From JAWKUK01 sp041398605 (lineage in GTDB: Bacteria > Planctomycetota > UBA1135 > GCA-002686595), in the NCBI GenBank assembly GCA_041398605.1, contig JAWKUK010000015.1:1-64000 (forward strand): a stretch of DNA of 64,000 bases. The letters are read 5' to 3'. The position numbers and the translations under genes were made by a program. Below the pieces are notes generated by a model that was given only the letters and a program-made list of their open reading frames with translations, ran no database searches and had not been told where the DNA came from. Below, in pieces: positions 20,297 through 29,085 of this stretch. How positions within the stretch are numbered: the stretch's first letter is position 1; each line of letters opens with the position of its first letter.

Positions 20297-21358
20297 ATGG
20301 GCATCACGATCGTCCGCAGGGAAGCCGAGGAGGTGTTCCAGAAGGCTCTCCGCCTCGCCAGGAGCGACGCAGAGTTGCCCAAGGAGTGGATCGAGCGAAC
20401 GGACAGGGTCGCCGCCTCGGGCAGCAAGACGCTGACCCCGGCGCTCGGAACTGCGCTGCTCGCGAAGGCGACGGATCGGCACATCGACGCCTTCTCCCTT
20501 CGCGAGGACAGCGGTCACAAGAGCTACTCGGCCCGCAGCGTCGCCAAGGACGTGTTCGTGCCCTGCTGCAAGATTGCGGACATCGACATCAGGACGACCG
20601 GCGCGGAGCCTCTCAACAACCAACCGTTCCTCCGTGCGACCCGCATCAGCATCGAGATGAAGGTCAGGCGCGGCACCGAGGATGATCTCGCCTACCTGTG
20701 CGAGTGCCTGGAGCGCGCCGACTTCTTAGAGAACGAGGCCGCCCTCGCGGCGCTCGCCGCGTTCCTCCGCGCGCGGATACGGGCCACGGGCGAGCTGGAA
20801 GAGGTCGGCATCGAGGGGAGACCGCTGGCGATGGCTCGCCTCGTCGATGCCACGGCTGCCTTCGTGGAAGAGCACAGCGAGGGGGGCAAGGTCGGGCAGG
20901 CAATCGTGGCCGCCATCCTCGACCTCGTGCACGCCGACGTTCGGACTCGAAAGATCAACGACCCGAGCCGTCGCTGGACGGGCGACGTGGGCGCATTCGT
21001 CGAAGGGAGGGTCAGCCTCTCCGTCGAAGTGAAGCAGCGCCCGTTTTCCGATAGCGAAGTCCTCCAGTTCCTTGACCGGCTCGGCACGGAGCGCATCCCG
21101 CGCGGCGTCGTGGCCGCGCTGGCCCAAGGCAACGCACCGCTGGAGGCAGATCGAGTCGCGGAAGGCGCGATGCGCTACGGAGTCGCGCTGGACATCGTGC
21201 TCGGCGTGCGCCGCTTGCTCCTCGACGTGATCCGCCACATCCCAGGCGACCCTCACGACACGATGGACCTCCTGCCCAAACTCGGTCTACAGCGGCTCAA
21301 GGAGATTGAGGCAAGCGAGGAGATCCAAAGCGCTTGGGTCAAGGCTACGACCGAGTAG
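20297..21358 (+). CDS. type II restriction endonuclease, SacI-like
   Basis: A 353-residue protein from ATG 20297 (MGITIVRREAEEVFQ). The frame is open further upstream, but that part has low complexity. The stretch GAEPLNNQPFLRATRI resembles what I recall of the SacI restriction family. The candidate PD-(D/E)xK residues are Asp230 and Glu244-Val-Lys246 in LSVEVKQR. It is convergent with, and overlaps by 14 bases, a cytosine-5 methyltransferase, the expected protective partner. If SacI-like, the site would be GAGCTC; this was not tested. The family call rests on memory of the motif and on context. Confidence 0.72.
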   Translation: MGITIVRREAEEVFQKALRLARSDAELPKEWIERTDRVAASGSKTLTPALGTALLAKATDRHIDAFSLREDSGHKSYSARSVAKDVFVPCCKIADIDIRTTGAEPLNNQPFLRATRISIEMKVRRGTEDDLAYLCECLERADFLENEAALAALAAFLRARIRATGELEEVGIEGRPLAMARLVDATAAFVEEHSEGGKVGQAIVAAILDLVHADVRTRKINDPSRRWTGDVGAFVEGRVSLSVEVKQRPFSDSEVLQFLDRLGTERIPRGVVAALAQGNAPLEADRVAEGAMRYGVALDIVLGVRRLLLDVIRHIPGDPHDTMDLLPKLGLQRLKEIEASEEIQSAWVKATTE

Positions 21359-22637
21359 CGGCGCGTCGGCTCGCGGAGGGCCCGAGGCCCGTGCCACCGT
21401 GCGGCGCGTACACCTTGACCTCGCGGCGCAGCGCAGCGGGGATCGTCTTGGTGGGCAGCTCCGGCTCCGGGATCGGGTCGCGTCGCTCGGGCAAGAGCTT
21501 CGGACGGCGGCGGACGCGATGCCCGAAGAACTGGCGACGGATCTCTAGTCCCAGCAGCTCGACAAGCGCGGAGGGGACGGCGTTCCCGAGCTGCTTGTGG
21601 GCCGAGCGGTTGTTCCCGACGATCCGGTAGCTGGCGGGGAACGTCTGGAGCGCGCCCAGCTCGGCGGCGGAGAGCCGCCGGTTCCGCCAGTGGAACGGCC
21701 CGATTGCGGGTCCGGGTTGCGCAGTGAGCGTCCAGGACGGGCGGCTCTTCTCCAGCTTAAGGAGCATCGACCAGTAGCGCGTCCGCCACCCAAACAGCTT
21801 CCGCGCCTCGCCGTCCTTGTCTGCGTGGAAGAGGTAGTTGCAGCCCTCGGGGATGGTCGGGAGCAGCTCGGCATACTTGCCCCGAACGCGGAGGTCATCG
21901 TCCTCGTTGAGTGCGGAGTCGTCGAGGTGCCCGATCGCATCCCAAGCCGTCATGTACGGATCCAGGCCATTGACCGGCTCGCGCATCGGCTCGTGCGGGC
22001 GCGGGTCTGTCATGTCCACGGGCGGCGGCTTGACATGCGTCGGCTTCGGGAACTCGAACTCGATCCCGTCGCGGTGGCCAATGACGAACACGCGCTCGCG
22101 GAGCTGTGGCACGCCGTACTCGGCGGCGTTCAGGCGCGCGGCGTGGAAGCTGTACGACGTGCCCGCGCGTCGGTTGATCGTGCGGATGCGGTCGCGCAAG
22201 AACGAGAGCCCCTCGCTCTTGTTGTTGAACGCGAGGCCAGGGACGTTCTCCAGCAGGAAGGCCCTCGGCTTCGCAAGCTCCAACGTGCGGAGGTACGACT
22301 CCAACGTGTCGGCGCGCGGGTCGTCGAGCCGGGCGGAGTCGCCGTTATGCCAGTACCCCGACTTGCTGAACGGCTGGCAAGGCGGGCCTCCGGCGAGTAG
22401 GTCAGCGTCGCCCCTCGACTCCGCAACGACCTCCTCGGGCGTGACGCCGACGAGGTTGCGAGACCCCTTCGGCGCGAGCTTCGCATGGATGACTGGCCAC
22501 GAGGGCCGGTTCGCCCGGAGGGTCGTGACGGCTTCGCCGTCCATCTCGACGCAGGCCAGCGGCTCAAACCCAGCCGCCTCAAGGCCGAGGTCGAGGCCGC
22601 CTGCCCCGGTGTACAAGCTGATGACGTTGAGCTTCAT
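21345..22637 (-). CDS. DNA cytosine-5 methyltransferase of a type II R-M system
   Basis: A 430-residue protein with C5-methyltransferase motifs in order: motif I SLYTGAGGLDLGLEAAGF (7-24), motif IV GGPPCQPFS with catalytic Cys87, motif VI ENVPG (130-134), motif VIII VPQLRERVFVIG, and motif X NRSAHKQLGNAVPSAL. It methylates the carbon-5 of cytosine in the recognition site and protects host DNA from the neighbouring endonuclease. The start (22637) lies 45 bases downstream of the orphan tRNA-Arg 5' fragment, in the same orientation. Transcription from the original tRNA promoter would run into this gene. Confidence 0.96.
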   Translation of the reverse strand: MKLNVISLYTGAGGLDLGLEAAGFEPLACVEMDGEAVTTLRANRPSWPVIHAKLAPKGSRNLVGVTPEEVVAESRGDADLLAGGPPCQPFSKSGYWHNGDSARLDDPRADTLESYLRTLELAKPRAFLLENVPGLAFNNKSEGLSFLRDRIRTINRRAGTSYSFHAARLNAAEYGVPQLRERVFVIGHRDGIEFEFPKPTHVKPPPVDMTDPRPHEPMREPVNGLDPYMTAWDAIGHLDDSALNEDDDLRVRGKYAELLPTIPEGCNYLFHADKDGEARKLFGWRTRYWSMLLKLEKSRPSWTLTAQPGPAIGPFHWRNRRLSAAELGALQTFPASYRIVGNNRSAHKQLGNAVPSALVELLGLEIRRQFFGHRVRRRPKLLPERRDPIPEPELPTKTIPAALRREVKVYAPHGGTGLGPSASRRAATRS

Positions 22638-22681
22638 GTGCGGGGCAGACGATCCGAAGGCCGCCAGATGGGCCAGTGGTG

Positions 22682-22719
22682 AGGAAAGCGATGCTCTATC
22701 CAGCTGAGCTACGGGCGCG
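22682..22719. repeat. right direct repeat of island: orphan 5' half of tRNA-Arg
   Basis: Thirty-seven of 38 bases are identical to 16816-16853. On the minus strand this is the 5' acceptor, D arm and 5' anticodon arm of tRNA-Arg, without a 3' half. It marks the other boundary of the inserted DNA. Confidence 0.85.
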
Positions 22720-22945
22720 TCCTTCGGGGCGCGCTGGGCGCGGGGCGTGCGCGCGGGCCCGTCGGGGGCGTGAGTCTAGCGGGGGCAGCGGCGCAGGGGC
22801 GGCCTCCGCAGGTGGTTTCCGGAGGTCGCGCAAGGACGACCCAGCGGGCGGCCAGAGGTGGCACCGCCGGCCCCCGCCCGCGTTGGCGCGCCGCGCCCCC
22901 AGCGGGCACCATGGGGCTCGCCCGCCCCCACTCGATCGCGCCACC

Positions 22946-23680
22946 ATGAACCGCACCCTCCGCCATTCCGTCCTCGCCCCCTCCCGCCGCGCGGCTGCGT
23001 GCGCCCTCTTCGCTGGGCTCGCGCTCACAGGTTGCGCCAGCTCCAAGGCCGAGCGGACGCCCCAACCGGCGAAGCAAGGCGGGCCCGCCGAACAAGCCAC
23101 AGACGAGCGCGCACAGGACAACCGCAAGGCCGAAGTGCTCCACCGCAAGATCGAGATCGGACAGCTCGAGCTCGCCGCCCTCGTCGACCGCAACGAAGCG
23201 GCCGTCGCCGCCGCACGCGTCGAGCTGGCCCTCGCCGAAGGCGAGCTCGCCACCTTCCGCGACCTCGGACGGCCCACCCGCCTCGGCCTCGCCGAGCTCG
23301 ACCTGCGCGGCACCCGCGACCGCGCGCAAGAGGCCGCCGACGAGCTCGCACAGATCGAGCTCATGTACAAAGACCAAGACCTCGACGACGTCACCGCCGA
23401 GTTTGTCGTCGCGCGCGGACGCCGCAGCGCCGAACGCGCCGCACAACGCATCCAGCTCGAAGAGCAGAACCTCATCGCCCTCCGCGAGCGCACGCTGCCC
23501 GCCGAAGAGACCAAGCTCGCCCTCGACGTCGAACGCGCGCGCGGCGCCCTCGAGGCCGCCGAACACAGCGCCACCATCGAACGCCGCAACAAAGGCCTCG
23601 AGCTCGACGAGCTGCGCTACGAGCTCGAACAGCTCGAAGCAAAGCTCGCCAAACAGAGCCGCGAAGGGAAGCGGTCGTGA
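22946..23680 (+). CDS. coiled-coil lipoprotein
   Basis: A 244-residue protein from ATG 22946. Signal peptide with lipobox LTGC (about Cys31). The rest is highly charged, Glu/Arg/Ala/Leu-rich heptad-like sequence (about 60-240), predicted to be a long coiled coil without globular domains. The stop overlaps the GTG start of the next gene (GTGA), so the two are probably co-translated. It is likely a periplasmic structural or tethering lipoprotein; no known family recognised. Confidence 0.8.
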   Translation: MNRTLRHSVLAPSRRAAACALFAGLALTGCASSKAERTPQPAKQGGPAEQATDERAQDNRKAEVLHRKIEIGQLELAALVDRNEAAVAAARVELALAEGELATFRDLGRPTRLGLAELDLRGTRDRAQEAADELAQIELMYKDQDLDDVTAEFVVARGRRSAERAAQRIQLEEQNLIALRERTLPAEETKLALDVERARGALEAAEHSATIERRNKGLELDELRYELEQLEAKLAKQSREGKRS

Positions 23681-24882
23681 ACACGCCCGCCGCCCGCCCC
23701 AGGCTCCCCGTCGGCCTCACGCTGCTCCTCTGCGCCGCCGCCACGCCCCTGAACGCCCAGGTCGTCGATCGCAAGGAGCGGGCACAAGCGCCCGCGGAAG
23801 AGGCCGCGCCGCTGCTCGACCGCGAGGCCATCGCGCGCACCATCAGCAAAGGCCTCGAGTACCTGCTCGCCAACCAGAACGCCGACGGGTCGTTTGGCGG
23901 CATCAAGAACGCGACCTTCACGACGTCGTTCGCGAACCCCGCGACCTTCAAGTGCTGGCAGATCGGCGCGAGCGCCCTCGCCGTCCGCTCGCTGCTCGAG
24001 CTCGGCCAGAGCGACGCCGCGCACGGGGCCGTCGAGCGCGGCCTCGACTTCCTCGTCGCCAACGCCGAGCCGCTGCGCCCCGCCGACTGGGACGTCGACA
24101 ACAACTGGGCCATCATCTACGGCCTCGACGCCGTCGCGCGGGCCCTGCGCGACCCGCGCTACGCCGCCGGCACCGCGCGCCACGACGAGCTCCGCGCCGC
24201 CGCTGCCAAACAGATCCAAGGGCTCGCCAAGTACCAGTCGCCGCGCGGCGGCTGGGGCTACTACGCCGACCCCAACTCCGGCTGGCGGCCCGACTGGGCG
24301 ACCTCGTTCACCACCGCCGCCGCCGTCCTCGCGCTCGTCGAAGCCAAACAATCAGGGCTCGAGGTCGACGAAAAGGTCTTCCGCGCCGGCGTCAAGGCAG
24401 TGCGCATGGCGCGGCTGCCCAACGGCGCCTACGACTACGAGGTCAGCGCCGTCCCCGGGCACTTGACCCTCGAGTCCATCAACCAGGTCAAGGGCTCGCT
24501 CGGGCGCATCCAAGTCTGCAACCTGGCCCTCTACCGCGCCGGCGACGACATCGGCACGGACCAGCTCGCGCGCGGCCTCCAAGACTTCGTCCGCGACCAC
24601 AAGTTCCTCGCCGTCGCGCGCAACAAGCCGATCCCACACGAGGCCTACTACGCCAACGCCGCGTACTTCTACCTCTTCGCGCACTACTACGCGGCGCAGG
24701 TCCTAGAGCTCTTGCCCGCCGATCAACGCGCGCCGTTCGCCGAGTTCGTGCAGGCAGGGATCCTCGACGCGTCACAGCCCGACGGGTCGATGTGGGACTT
24801 CTACATCGCCTCGAACACCAAGGCGTACGGCACCGCGTTCGGGATCCTCGGGCTGCAGCGCACGCTCGACGCGACGAAGTGA
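23677..24882 (+). CDS. exported prenyltransferase/squalene-oxidase repeat protein
   Basis: A 401-residue protein from GTG 23677, overlapping the upstream stop by four bases. The signal peptide ends around ATPLNA-Q. Alpha-alpha barrel repeats follow: GLEYLLANQNADGSFGG, GLDFLVANAEPLRPADWDVDN, GWGYYADPNS, and C-terminal GSMWDFYIASNTKAYGTAF. This fold is shared by terpene cyclases and protein prenyltransferases, but the secreted bacterial versions mostly lack assigned activity and I see no DXDD cyclase motif. Pairing with the coiled-coil lipoprotein suggests a periplasmic complex. Confidence 0.85.
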   Translation: MNTPAARPRLPVGLTLLLCAAATPLNAQVVDRKERAQAPAEEAAPLLDREAIARTISKGLEYLLANQNADGSFGGIKNATFTTSFANPATFKCWQIGASALAVRSLLELGQSDAAHGAVERGLDFLVANAEPLRPADWDVDNNWAIIYGLDAVARALRDPRYAAGTARHDELRAAAAKQIQGLAKYQSPRGGWGYYADPNSGWRPDWATSFTTAAAVLALVEAKQSGLEVDEKVFRAGVKAVRMARLPNGAYDYEVSAVPGHLTLESINQVKGSLGRIQVCNLALYRAGDDIGTDQLARGLQDFVRDHKFLAVARNKPIPHEAYYANAAYFYLFAHYYAAQVLELLPADQRAPFAEFVQAGILDASQPDGSMWDFYIASNTKAYGTAFGILGLQRTLDATK

Positions 24883-24925
24883 GGGCCAGGCGCGGGCCGT
24901 CGCGCCGCCCCGCCGCGCGCGAGGG

Positions 24926-25240
24926 TCAATCGTCCCGCTCGACCGTGAAGGTCAGCGGGAAGCCCTCCGCGCGCGCCTTCGCGCGCGCGCGCTCGGCCCG
25001 CCGCTTCGCCGTCGACTCGGGCCACCGGCCCACCACTGCCGCGCCCGTGTGATGCACTAACAGCATCAGCTCGAACGCGCGCAGGGCCGGCACGCGGAAG
25101 ACCTCCATCAGGACCTCGACCACGAAGTCCATCGTCGTCAACGGGTCGTCGTGGCAGATGACGCGCCACAGGGGCGCCAGCTCGTCGCGGGGGTCGGCGG
25201 CGGCCTCGACCTCCGGCGGCGCCGTCTGCGGCTGGGCCAT
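24926..25240 (-). CDS. clpS: ATP-dependent Clp protease adaptor ClpS
   Basis: 104 residues from ATG 25240 (MAQPQTAPPEVEA); ATG 25318 would add 26 residues. The ClpS core is clear: WRVICHDDPLTTMDFVVEVL with the substrate-pocket Asp pair and Met, then VHHTGAAVVGRWP and a basic helix. ClpS delivers N-degron substrates to ClpAP or ClpCP. The loop has HDDPLTTM where most bacteria have LNDDYTPM. It is divergent from the membrane protein at 25410. Confidence 0.92.
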   Translation of the reverse strand: MAQPQTAPPEVEAAADPRDELAPLWRVICHDDPLTTMDFVVEVLMEVFRVPALRAFELMLLVHHTGAAVVGRWPESTAKRRAERARAKARAEGFPLTFTVERDD

Positions 25241-25409
25241 ACGGACGGCGGCCGCGCGCGACGACCCCGCGAGCGGCCCGCCGCGCGACACGGCGGACGT
25301 CGGCGCGATTGAGGACATGGACGTCAGGATGCCCGAAGACTCGCTCGAGTGCGAGCGGTTACCCTCTCCGCCCCGAAGCGCCTCCGCGCCCCTCTCGACA
25401 CATCGCGCC

Positions 25410-25763
25410 ATGCACATCCACGTCTACCAAGTCATGCACGTCCTCGCCGGCTTCCTGCTCACCGCGGTGACGTTCCAGGCCTTCGCGGCGCCCACGCCCG
25501 AGCGCCGCAAGCGCACGCTCATGTGGAGCGGGATCCTGAGCATTCTGATGCTCGTCGGCGGCTTCGGGCTCGCGGCGAAGCTCGGGCTCAACATCGCCAA
25601 GACCCCCTGGCTCCACGTCAAGATCCTGTGCTGGCTCGTCCTGTCAGCGATGGCCGGCGTCGCGTTCCGCGCGCCGTCGCTCGGCCGCGTGCTGTCGCTG
25701 ATCACGACGCTGATCGTCGCCCTCGCCATCTACATGGTGTACGCCGGGCGCCCTGGCGTTTGA
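25410..25763 (+). CDS. small integral membrane protein, SirB-like
   Basis: 117 residues from ATG 25410 with four hydrophobic helices (about 5-24, 36-55, 65-85 and 91-110). The arrangement of a His-rich N-terminus (MHIHVYQVMHVLAGFLL) and WLHVKILCWLVLS resembles the SirB family of uncharacterised inner-membrane proteins, in which conserved His could bind haem or metal. Similarity is by pattern only. It ends at a strong intrinsic terminator. Confidence 0.65.
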   Translation: MHIHVYQVMHVLAGFLLTAVTFQAFAAPTPERRKRTLMWSGILSILMLVGGFGLAAKLGLNIAKTPWLHVKILCWLVLSAMAGVAFRAPSLGRVLSLITTLIVALAIYMVYAGRPGV

Positions 25764-25857
25764 GCGCACGCTCACGCTTGGAGCAGTAGACGCGCAGGCC
25801 CGAGCGCGACGAAGCGCGCCGAGACGACGTCGCACGAGATTCGCCAGACAGGCCTGA

Positions 25858-25910
25858 CCGCCGAGGTCCACCGCGCAAGCAGGTGGCCCTCGGCGGCGCT
25901 CTTTTTTCTC
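25858..25910 (+). terminator. intrinsic terminator
   Basis: CCGCCGAG (25858-25865) pairs with CTCGGCGG (25889-25896), extended inward by CCACC/GGTGG, followed by CGCTCTTTTTTCTC. It lies about 95 bases after the SirB-like gene. Confidence 0.85.
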
Positions 25911-26038
25911 GCGGTTCCGTGAACCGTCGCAGAGGAAGCGCCGCCGTGTGGTTCTGCGCGGCGAGCTTGCCGCGCGCCCCGCGCACGGCCTGGCCCGCCC
26001 GCGCAGGGGAACGCCGCGAGGCCAGTCCATTGCACGTC

Positions 26039-26629
26039 ATGAAGTTCTCTTTCCTCTTCCCCGCCCTCGTCGCGTCCTCGGCAGCGCTCTTCGCTGCCGC
26101 AGGCTCCGACGTGTCGACCGCCCGCATCAGCGCGAGCGACAGCGCTCCGCGCCTCGTCTCCGAAACACGCGCCTACGTCACCATGCCGCCGCGTTCGCTC
26201 GAGGCCTACGCAGGCCTCGCTGAGGCCCTCGTGCAAGCCGACGTCGTCGGCATGCGCACGATCGACGTCGCAGACCAGCCGCTGCGCACCGAGTACGAGC
26301 TGCGCGTCGCGCAGTGCTACTTCGGCGAGGTCGGCGCGACCGTGCGCGTGCAAGTCGCCGGCGGTCGGACCGAGACGCGCTCGTTCGTCGTCGAAGGCGC
26401 CCCGCGCCTCGCGCTCGGTGACCAGGGCCTCTTCTTCCTCGGCGGTCGCACCGAGGGCGACGCGCTGAGCTTCCTCGGCCTGTCGAACGGCTGCTACGCC
26501 GTGAAGTCCGTCGGCGGCGAGGTCTTCGTGCAAGGCGGCGAGCACGCGCAACAAGCGACGGAGCTCGACGCGTTTGTCGCCCGCTCGTTCGACGCCCGCG
26601 CGTCCTTCTTCGCCAAGGAGGCCCGCTGA
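26039..26629 (+). CDS. exported protein of unknown function
   Basis: 196 residues from ATG 26039. A signal peptide (KFSFLFPALVASSAALFAAAGS) is followed by a beta-rich domain with two Cys (in VAQCYFGE and LSNGCYAVKS) that could form a disulfide. The pattern QADVVGMRTIDV...TEYELRVAQCYFG is like small secreted domains that co-occur with matrixin-like proteases. The stop overlaps the ATG of the metalloprotease (TGATG), so it may be a partner, inhibitor or chaperone of that enzyme (inference). Confidence 0.78.
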   Translation: MKFSFLFPALVASSAALFAAAGSDVSTARISASDSAPRLVSETRAYVTMPPRSLEAYAGLAEALVQADVVGMRTIDVADQPLRTEYELRVAQCYFGEVGATVRVQVAGGRTETRSFVVEGAPRLALGDQGLFFLGGRTEGDALSFLGLSNGCYAVKSVGGEVFVQGGEHAQQATELDAFVARSFDARASFFAKEAR

Positions 26630-28410
26630 TGAAGCCCCAAGCCCTCATCGTCGCCGCCGCTTGCCTCGCGGCGTCCGCGGCCGTCTTCGCTGACGCCGAG
26701 CGCACGTGCCCCGGCGGCACCGCGATCCTCGAGCGTTGGCCCACCATCCCCGCGGGCGGCCTGCAGTTCGACCTCGCGCGCGGCATCGGCTCCGCCACCG
26801 CCGGCGGTGACACACGCCCCGCGCCGGGCCTGCCCAACAACGCCGTCATCGGCTTCAACTGCGGGATCCCGTCCACCGGGCGCCCCATCGAGCAGAGCGT
26901 CGCCGACGCCGCCGCGATCTGGAACTCGTCCACGATGCCCGGCACCACCGCGGACCCGAGCACCTTCGCGATCGCGCCCGTCGTCACACGGACAGGCACG
27001 TATCCCGACTGGATGACTTGGTCGACGAACCCGTTCGGCACGAGCCTCATCGGCCGCACGCCGGGCCGCAACCAGATCACGTTCTGGGAGCACCAAGCGG
27101 TGATGAACGCATTCGGCGGCGCGCTCGGGGTCGCGGTCGTCGACCTCGTGCCCGGCACGGGCTCGATCCGTGACGTCGACATCGCCTTCAACGCGCACTC
27201 CACCGGCGTCAGCGGCCGCCCCCTGTACCGCTTCATCGAGGACAACCGCGCGATGGGCGTGAGCGTCGGCACGATGGGCTGGGGCGAGCTGACCCCCACC
27301 GCGACCGACCCGATCGAGGCCTACGTCGACGTCCTCGGCGTCATGGTCCACGAGCTCGGGCACGGCGCTGGCCTCGCGCACTCGCTCGTCGACGGTCCGA
27401 TGACGACCGCCGCGACGGAGACGCCCACGATGTTCGCGCAGCCGCAGCTCACGCCGTTCACCTCGAGCTTCGCGCTGCCCTTGACGGCCTGCCTCAACAG
27501 CCCCGTCGTGCAAGCGAACGGCGCGCTGACGATGGTCGGCGGGATGCTCGGCTTGCCGGCGCGGACCCTGGCCGCGGATGACGTCGCGGCCATCGCCGTC
27601 GGCTACCCAGGTCCGGGCCTCGCGCAGCTCGGCGCGATCGCTGGGCGCGTCGTCAACGCGGCGGGCGCCGCGGTGCGCGGCGCGCACGTCGTCGCGATCA
27701 ACACGGCGACCCCCGAGGTCCACCGCATCGGCACGTTCAGCGACGCCCAAGGCAACTACTCGCTGGCGAGCCTCCCGGCCGGGTCGTACTTCGTCTTCTG
27801 CGAGAGCGTCGACGTGACTGGCTACTTCGCTGGCACCGGGCTGCCGGAGTTCGTCGACCCGACGGCTGGCTGCGGCGCGCTGACCTTCTTCGAGCCCGAG
27901 TTCCTCGACATGGCGGACTCCGCCAGCGAGGCCTCGGCCGAGGTCGCGGCGACGTTCACGGTCGCGGCGGGCTCGACCACCAGCGTCCCGAACGTCGTGA
28001 TCGAAGCGGTCGCTGGCCCGACCCTGCGCGGCGCCGCATGCCGCGTGGTCGGCGCCTCGACCGTGTGCACGCCGAACTCGACGCGCGGCGCGGTCCAGGC
28101 GAACCTCGGCGCGACCTCTCCGACGCTGCGGATGACGCTCTCGGGCGGCTCGCCCAACGGCGTCGGCGCGATCGGGATCGGGATGGACCGGTTCTACGCG
28201 CCGCTCTTCGGGCAGCTGCTCGAGGTCAACGCGCTGCCGGGTGGCGTGCTGACGGTGCTCCTCGACGCGACGGGGACGGGCGTGCTCTCGCTGCCCGTCA
28301 CGCCGGCCCTCGCGGGCTCGACGTTCTTCGCGCAGGGGCTCATCATCGACGCAGCGACGAGCGCTGTCACGATGACCAACACCATCACGCTGCGCCTCGA
28401 CTCGTTCTAG
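26629..28410 (+). CDS. secreted metzincin-type metalloprotease
   Basis: 593 residues with signal peptide (ALIVAAACLAASAAVFA-D). The zinc motif HELGHGAGLAH starts at His241, the HExxHxxGxxH metzincin signature; the three His bind zinc and Glu is catalytic. A Met-turn candidate (PTMFAQPQL) lies about 25 residues downstream. Further on is a carboxypeptidase-regulatory-like beta domain (IAGRVVNAAGAAVRGAHVV to about residue 395) and a beta-rich C-terminus. Matrixin-like architecture; likely degrades extracellular protein. It is co-translated with the small exported protein upstream and ends before a strong hairpin. Confidence 0.88.
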   Translation: MKPQALIVAAACLAASAAVFADAERTCPGGTAILERWPTIPAGGLQFDLARGIGSATAGGDTRPAPGLPNNAVIGFNCGIPSTGRPIEQSVADAAAIWNSSTMPGTTADPSTFAIAPVVTRTGTYPDWMTWSTNPFGTSLIGRTPGRNQITFWEHQAVMNAFGGALGVAVVDLVPGTGSIRDVDIAFNAHSTGVSGRPLYRFIEDNRAMGVSVGTMGWGELTPTATDPIEAYVDVLGVMVHELGHGAGLAHSLVDGPMTTAATETPTMFAQPQLTPFTSSFALPLTACLNSPVVQANGALTMVGGMLGLPARTLAADDVAAIAVGYPGPGLAQLGAIAGRVVNAAGAAVRGAHVVAINTATPEVHRIGTFSDAQGNYSLASLPAGSYFVFCESVDVTGYFAGTGLPEFVDPTAGCGALTFFEPEFLDMADSASEASAEVAATFTVAAGSTTSVPNVVIEAVAGPTLRGAACRVVGASTVCTPNSTRGAVQANLGATSPTLRMTLSGGSPNGVGAIGIGMDRFYAPLFGQLLEVNALPGGVLTVLLDATGTGVLSLPVTPALAGSTFFAQGLIIDAATSAVTMTNTITLRLDSF

Positions 28411-28432
28411 CCCGGATGAGTCACGAGCGTTC

Positions 28433-28466
28433 GATCCAGCGCGAGCCATGGGGCTCGCGCTGGATC
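28433..28466. terminator. bidirectional hairpin between convergent genes
   Basis: GATCCAGCGCGAGCC at 28433-28447 pairs perfectly over 15 bases with 28452-28466, with a four-base loop (ATGG). It lies between the protease and sigma-factor 3' ends. Confidence 0.75.
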
Positions 28467-28527
28467 TCTGCACGTCCGCCACGCGCGCGTCTTCCAGCGG
28501 ATCGTGCCACCGGGACCTTTCGGCGCG

Positions 28528-29034
28528 CTAGGCGAGCGCTCGCTTCAGCCACGCCCGCGCCAAGGTCCACTCGCGCGTCACAGTGCGCAGCGAAATGCCC
28601 ATGAGGCCTGCGACCTCCTCGGCCGTCAACCCGCCAAAGAACTTGAGCTCGACGATCCGGACCCAGCGCTCGTCCGTCGCGCGCAAGCGGTCGAGCGCCT
28701 CGTCGAGCGCTAAGAGATCGACCGTCTCACCGGTCCCCTCCTGCGCGATCCCCGAGAGCGTGACGCGCTCCCCGGCTTGTCGCACGGCGAGGCGACGCAC
28801 CTCGTTCACCGCGAGCCGCCGCATGATCGTCGCGCACAGCGCTAGGAAGTCCACGCGCGGCATATCACCGTACCTCTCAGAGAGTTGGAGCCACGCCTGA
28901 TGCACCAGCTCGGTCGGATCGAACGCATTCGGCAACCTCCGTAGCGCCGCCTTGGCGAGGCCACGCAAGGTCGCATGGAGCTCGTCCGCGAGCTCGTTGA
29001 CGTCTTGAATGGGGTCCGGCTCGTCACGCATCAC
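28528..29034 (-). CDS. ECF-like RNA polymerase sigma factor
   Basis: 168 residues. Region 2 is visible in FDPTELVHQAWLQL and DFLALCATIMRRLAVNEVRR. Region 4 is visible in IVELKFFGGLTAEEVAGLMG and RTVTREWTLARAWLKRAL. It matches the ECF-like sigma-70 subfamily expanded in planctomycetes. It follows a Ser/Thr kinase gene by 51 bases on the same strand; such kinase/sigma pairs are common there, and the kinase may phosphorylate the sigma or its regulator (family knowledge, not shown here). Confidence 0.93.
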   Translation of the reverse strand: MMRDEPDPIQDVNELADELHATLRGLAKAALRRLPNAFDPTELVHQAWLQLSERYGDMPRVDFLALCATIMRRLAVNEVRRLAVRQAGERVTLSGIAQEGTGETVDLLALDEALDRLRATDERWVRIVELKFFGGLTAEEVAGLMGISLRTVTREWTLARAWLKRALA

Positions 29035-29085
29035 TCGGGCCCCCGTGAATCGTGCGAGCCACCGATTGCCGGCCGCGAATTCCCA

